Part shown: positions 4,967-6,403 of the stretch, piece by piece
How positions within the stretch are numbered: the stretch's first letter is position 1
Layout of the letters: every line of letters begins with the position of its first letter
DNA from: Gemmatimonadota bacterium
GTDB taxonomy: Bacteria > Gemmatimonadota > Gemmatimonadetes > Gemmatimonadales > GWC2-71-9
Direction: 5' to 3'
Assembly: GCA_003222235.1 (NCBI GenBank)
Contig: QHVD01000065.1
Coordinates: 1-6,403 of the forward strand
DNA length: 6,403 nt
The notes under the pieces: model-generated
Told to the model about the DNA's origin: nothing
Database searches by the model: none
What the model saw: the letters and a program-made list of their open reading frames with translations, nothing else
Program-made: the position numbers and the translations under genes

Positions 4967-6093
4967 CAGATCCCCAGGATGTAGAAGGTGACCGCGAAGA
5001 TGCCGCACGCGGTGATGATGAGAACGATGGAAGTGACGACCGCGCTGGTCGCCGCGTCGCCCACCGCCGAGGCGCTGGCTCCCGACTGGAGCCCGCGGAG
5101 GCAGCCGGAGAACGTCACCAGCACCCCGTACACCGCAGCTTTGAATATGCCCCCCGAGAGCATCGTGAGGTCCACGGAGGTCTTGATCCGTCCGAAGTAC
5201 GTGACCAGCGGGATGTGGAGCATGCCGACGGCCACGGCCGCCCCGCCCAAGATGCCGACGCCGTCGGAGTACAGGCAGAGCAGGGGCATCATCAGGCCGA
5301 GCGCGAGCATGCGCGGCAGGACGAGAAACTCCAGCGGGGAAAGCCCCATCGTGGTGAGCGCATCGGTCTCCTGAGTCACCTTCATGGTCCCGAGCTGCGC
5401 CGCGTAGGCGGCGCCGGTACGACCGGCCAGCACGATTCCCGTCATGACGGCGCCCATCTCGCGCACCATTGCGATCCCGACGAGGTCGGCGACGTACACA
5501 CCGGCACCGAACTTCTGGAGCTGCACTGCGCCCACGAAGGCGAAGATCGAGCCCACCAGGAAGCTGATGAGCGTGACGATGGGCAGAGCCTCCGCTCCCG
5601 CCTGCTGGATCAGCAGCAGCAGGTCGACCGAACGGTAGCGTGCCTTGCCCCGCACGAGCTGACCGACCGCCTGCGTGACGTCGCCGAGGAACGAGAGGAT
5701 GGCACTCACGGACTCGCCGCCTCTGATCCAGGCGAGGCCAATGCGGTCGAGGATGGGCAGGGGAACCGCCTTCGTGCGGGCGCCCTTGCGCTCGGGCACC
5801 GCTTCGGCGAGCGCGATCAACCGTCGCACGCCCGACGGGAGCCCCTCCTGGTCGACGGGGACTCCGCGCTCCCGGCATGGCTCGACGACCTGCACGAGAA
5901 AGTTGACTAGGCTCGAATCCCAGCCGCGCAGCGCGGTCGCATCGAAGACAACTCGCATCGGAGGCTGCCCATGCAGTTCGCGCTGCAACGCTGCCGGCGA
6001 TGGCAACCCCCTCTGCAGGTGCCAGGGTCCGGCGAGGCGAACCATGAGTGTGCCGTCCGCGGATCGCGAAGCGGACGCCTCTCCGCGCTCCAC
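4966..6093 (-). CDS. mlaE: MlaE-type ABC permease with fused N-terminal STAS domain
   Basis: This 375-residue inner-membrane permease forms the membrane part of a lipid transporter with MlaF. Residues about 14-100 look like a STAS domain (TLMVRLAGPW, then VVFDATALRGWDSSLVNFL and an RERGVPV...GLPSGVRRLIALA helix). E. coli has this domain as the separate protein MlaB. S60 in the DSS turn lines up by eye with the conserved Thr of MlaB and the phosphorylated Ser of SpoIIAA-type proteins. Residues about 115-373 are the permease, with several hydrophobic helices and the family block REMGAVMTGIVLAGRTGAAY at 211-230 followed by ETDALTTMGLSPLEFLVLPR at 242-261. The start is GTG at 6093, with GGAGAG 5 nt upstream. 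It is the first gene of the four-gene cluster. Confidence 0.92.
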   Translation of the reverse strand: MERGEASASRSADGTLMVRLAGPWHLQRGLPSPAALQRELHGQPPMRVVFDATALRGWDSSLVNFLVQVVEPCRERGVPVDQEGLPSGVRRLIALAEAVPERKGARTKAVPLPILDRIGLAWIRGGESVSAILSFLGDVTQAVGQLVRGKARYRSVDLLLLIQQAGAEALPIVTLISFLVGSIFAFVGAVQLQKFGAGVYVADLVGIAMVREMGAVMTGIVLAGRTGAAYAAQLGTMKVTQETDALTTMGLSPLEFLVLPRMLALGLMMPLLCLYSDGVGILGGAAVAVGMLHIPLVTYFGRIKTSVDLTMLSGGIFKAAVYGVLVTFSGCLRGLQSGASASAVGDAATSAVVTSIVLIITACGIFAVTFYILGI

Positions 6094-6208
6094 TAGTCTC
6101 TCCGGACGGCGGCGCGCTCGCGGCGACCTTGCACGCTTCCGTCACCGGCCTGCTGCGCCGCGGGCGCGGAGGTAAATGTCGGCGAGGGTCGGCCAGGCGA
6201 TTCACCGT

Positions 6209-6222
6209 GCGCCGCTCGGCGC
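6209..6222. repeat. Perfect 6-bp inverted repeat with 2-nt centre
   Basis: GCGCCG (6209-6214) and CGGCGC (6217-6222) are exact reverse complements around CT, about 115 bp upstream of the mlaE start. It may be a hairpin in the operon leader or simply a product of the high G+C content. Confidence 0.3.
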
Positions 6223-6314
6223 GCTCGGTCCGGCTTCCCGAGAACTACGCTGCTACTCCGGGATTCGAGCCGTCCTGGGTGTGCTCCAAGGGCACGAGAG
6301 CGCGACGGAGGTTC

Positions 6315-6333
6315 ATTACGAACGGGATTACGA
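6315..6333. repeat. Direct repeat ATTACGA with 12-bp period
   Basis: ATTACGA occurs at 6315-6321 and 6327-6333, separated by ACGGG. On the - strand it reads TCGTAAT twice, in the direction of mlaE transcription. The repeat period (12 bp) is near one helical turn, as seen for tandem response-regulator half-sites. It lies in the likely promoter region about 220 bp before mlaE. A regulatory role is inference. Confidence 0.35.
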
Positions 6334-6403
6334 GTGCCGCGGGGGATCGCTGAGGCACCGGCTGCGCCACGGTTCAGGACGACGAGTGCGATCCATAGCA
6401 ACG

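Larger units (their letters stand above)
6094..6403. other. Region upstream of the transport operon
   Basis: No gene is supported. Frames open on both strands give arginine- and serine-rich translations without any family resemblance, including one on the - strand that would end one base into the mlaE start. The region should hold the promoter of the mlaE operon, but I see no convincing -35/-10 pair. It contains a direct repeat ATTACGA (6315-6333) in a locally AT-richer patch and a GC-rich inverted repeat (6207-6224). A GG-N10-GC pattern at 6369-6354 on the - strand is too weak to call. Confidence 0.5.

Noticed and set aside
4181..6205. A long - strand frame that could be read as a 674-residue protein ending in the ATPase
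   Set aside because: Only the last 261 residues look like a protein. The rest is an arginine/histidine-rich shadow of mlaE read in another frame, as is common in high-GC DNA.
6255..6285. GGATTCGAGCC resembling a tRNA T-loop
   Set aside because: On neither strand do the flanking bases form a proper T-stem with the required loop bases, and no anticodon arm or acceptor stem is found at the right distance.
6354..6369. TGGCGC...GTGC pattern resembling a sigma-54 site upstream of mlaE
   Set aside because: Only the GG and GC pairs with a few neighbours match, which is expected by chance at this base composition.
6093..6401. Open frame on the - strand ending one base into mlaE, like the overlaps inside the operon
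   Set aside because: The translation is rich in arginine, serine and proline without domain-like pattern, and no ribosome binding site or recognised family supports it.

Overview
The window is about two-thirds G+C. Its genes are packed, use overlapping starts and stops, and encode a Gram-negative envelope system, so it probably comes from a high-GC diderm bacterium. The general style of the genes recalls uncultivated lineages such as Methylomirabilota/Rokubacteria or delta-proteobacterial groups. That placement is an impression, because no rRNA or marker gene is present.

Layout: positions 1-327 are a non-coding leader with several inverted repeats. A complete malQ (4-alpha-glucanotransferase, GH77) runs on the + strand at 328-1872 and is followed by a terminator-like hairpin plus T-run. 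Everything to the right is on the - strand. In transcription order, right to left, there is an upstream region (6403-6094), then four overlapping genes (6093 to 2615): a STAS-fused MlaE permease, an MlaF ATPase, a single-MCE-domain MlaD-type protein and a PqiC-type lipoprotein. A strong hairpin lies just after the lipoprotein gene. After a 256-bp gap come two small genes of unknown function (2358-2191 and 2171-1965) that end facing malQ.

The four-gene cluster can be read as one lipid-transport machine between inner and outer membrane. The ATPase and permease form the inner-membrane ABC transporter, with the fused STAS domain standing in for MlaB. The MCE protein would form a periplasmic hexameric ring with a long helical extension. 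The lipoprotein would sit at the outer-membrane end, as PqiC does for PqiB. No MlaA or MlaC is encoded here, so the layout looks like a hybrid of Mla and Pqi. malQ is a separate function (maltodextrin/glycogen metabolism) and only a convergent neighbour. The most obscure part is the two-gene unit of 55- and 68-residue proteins, which has good ribosome binding sites and a sigma-54-like promoter candidate directly upstream.
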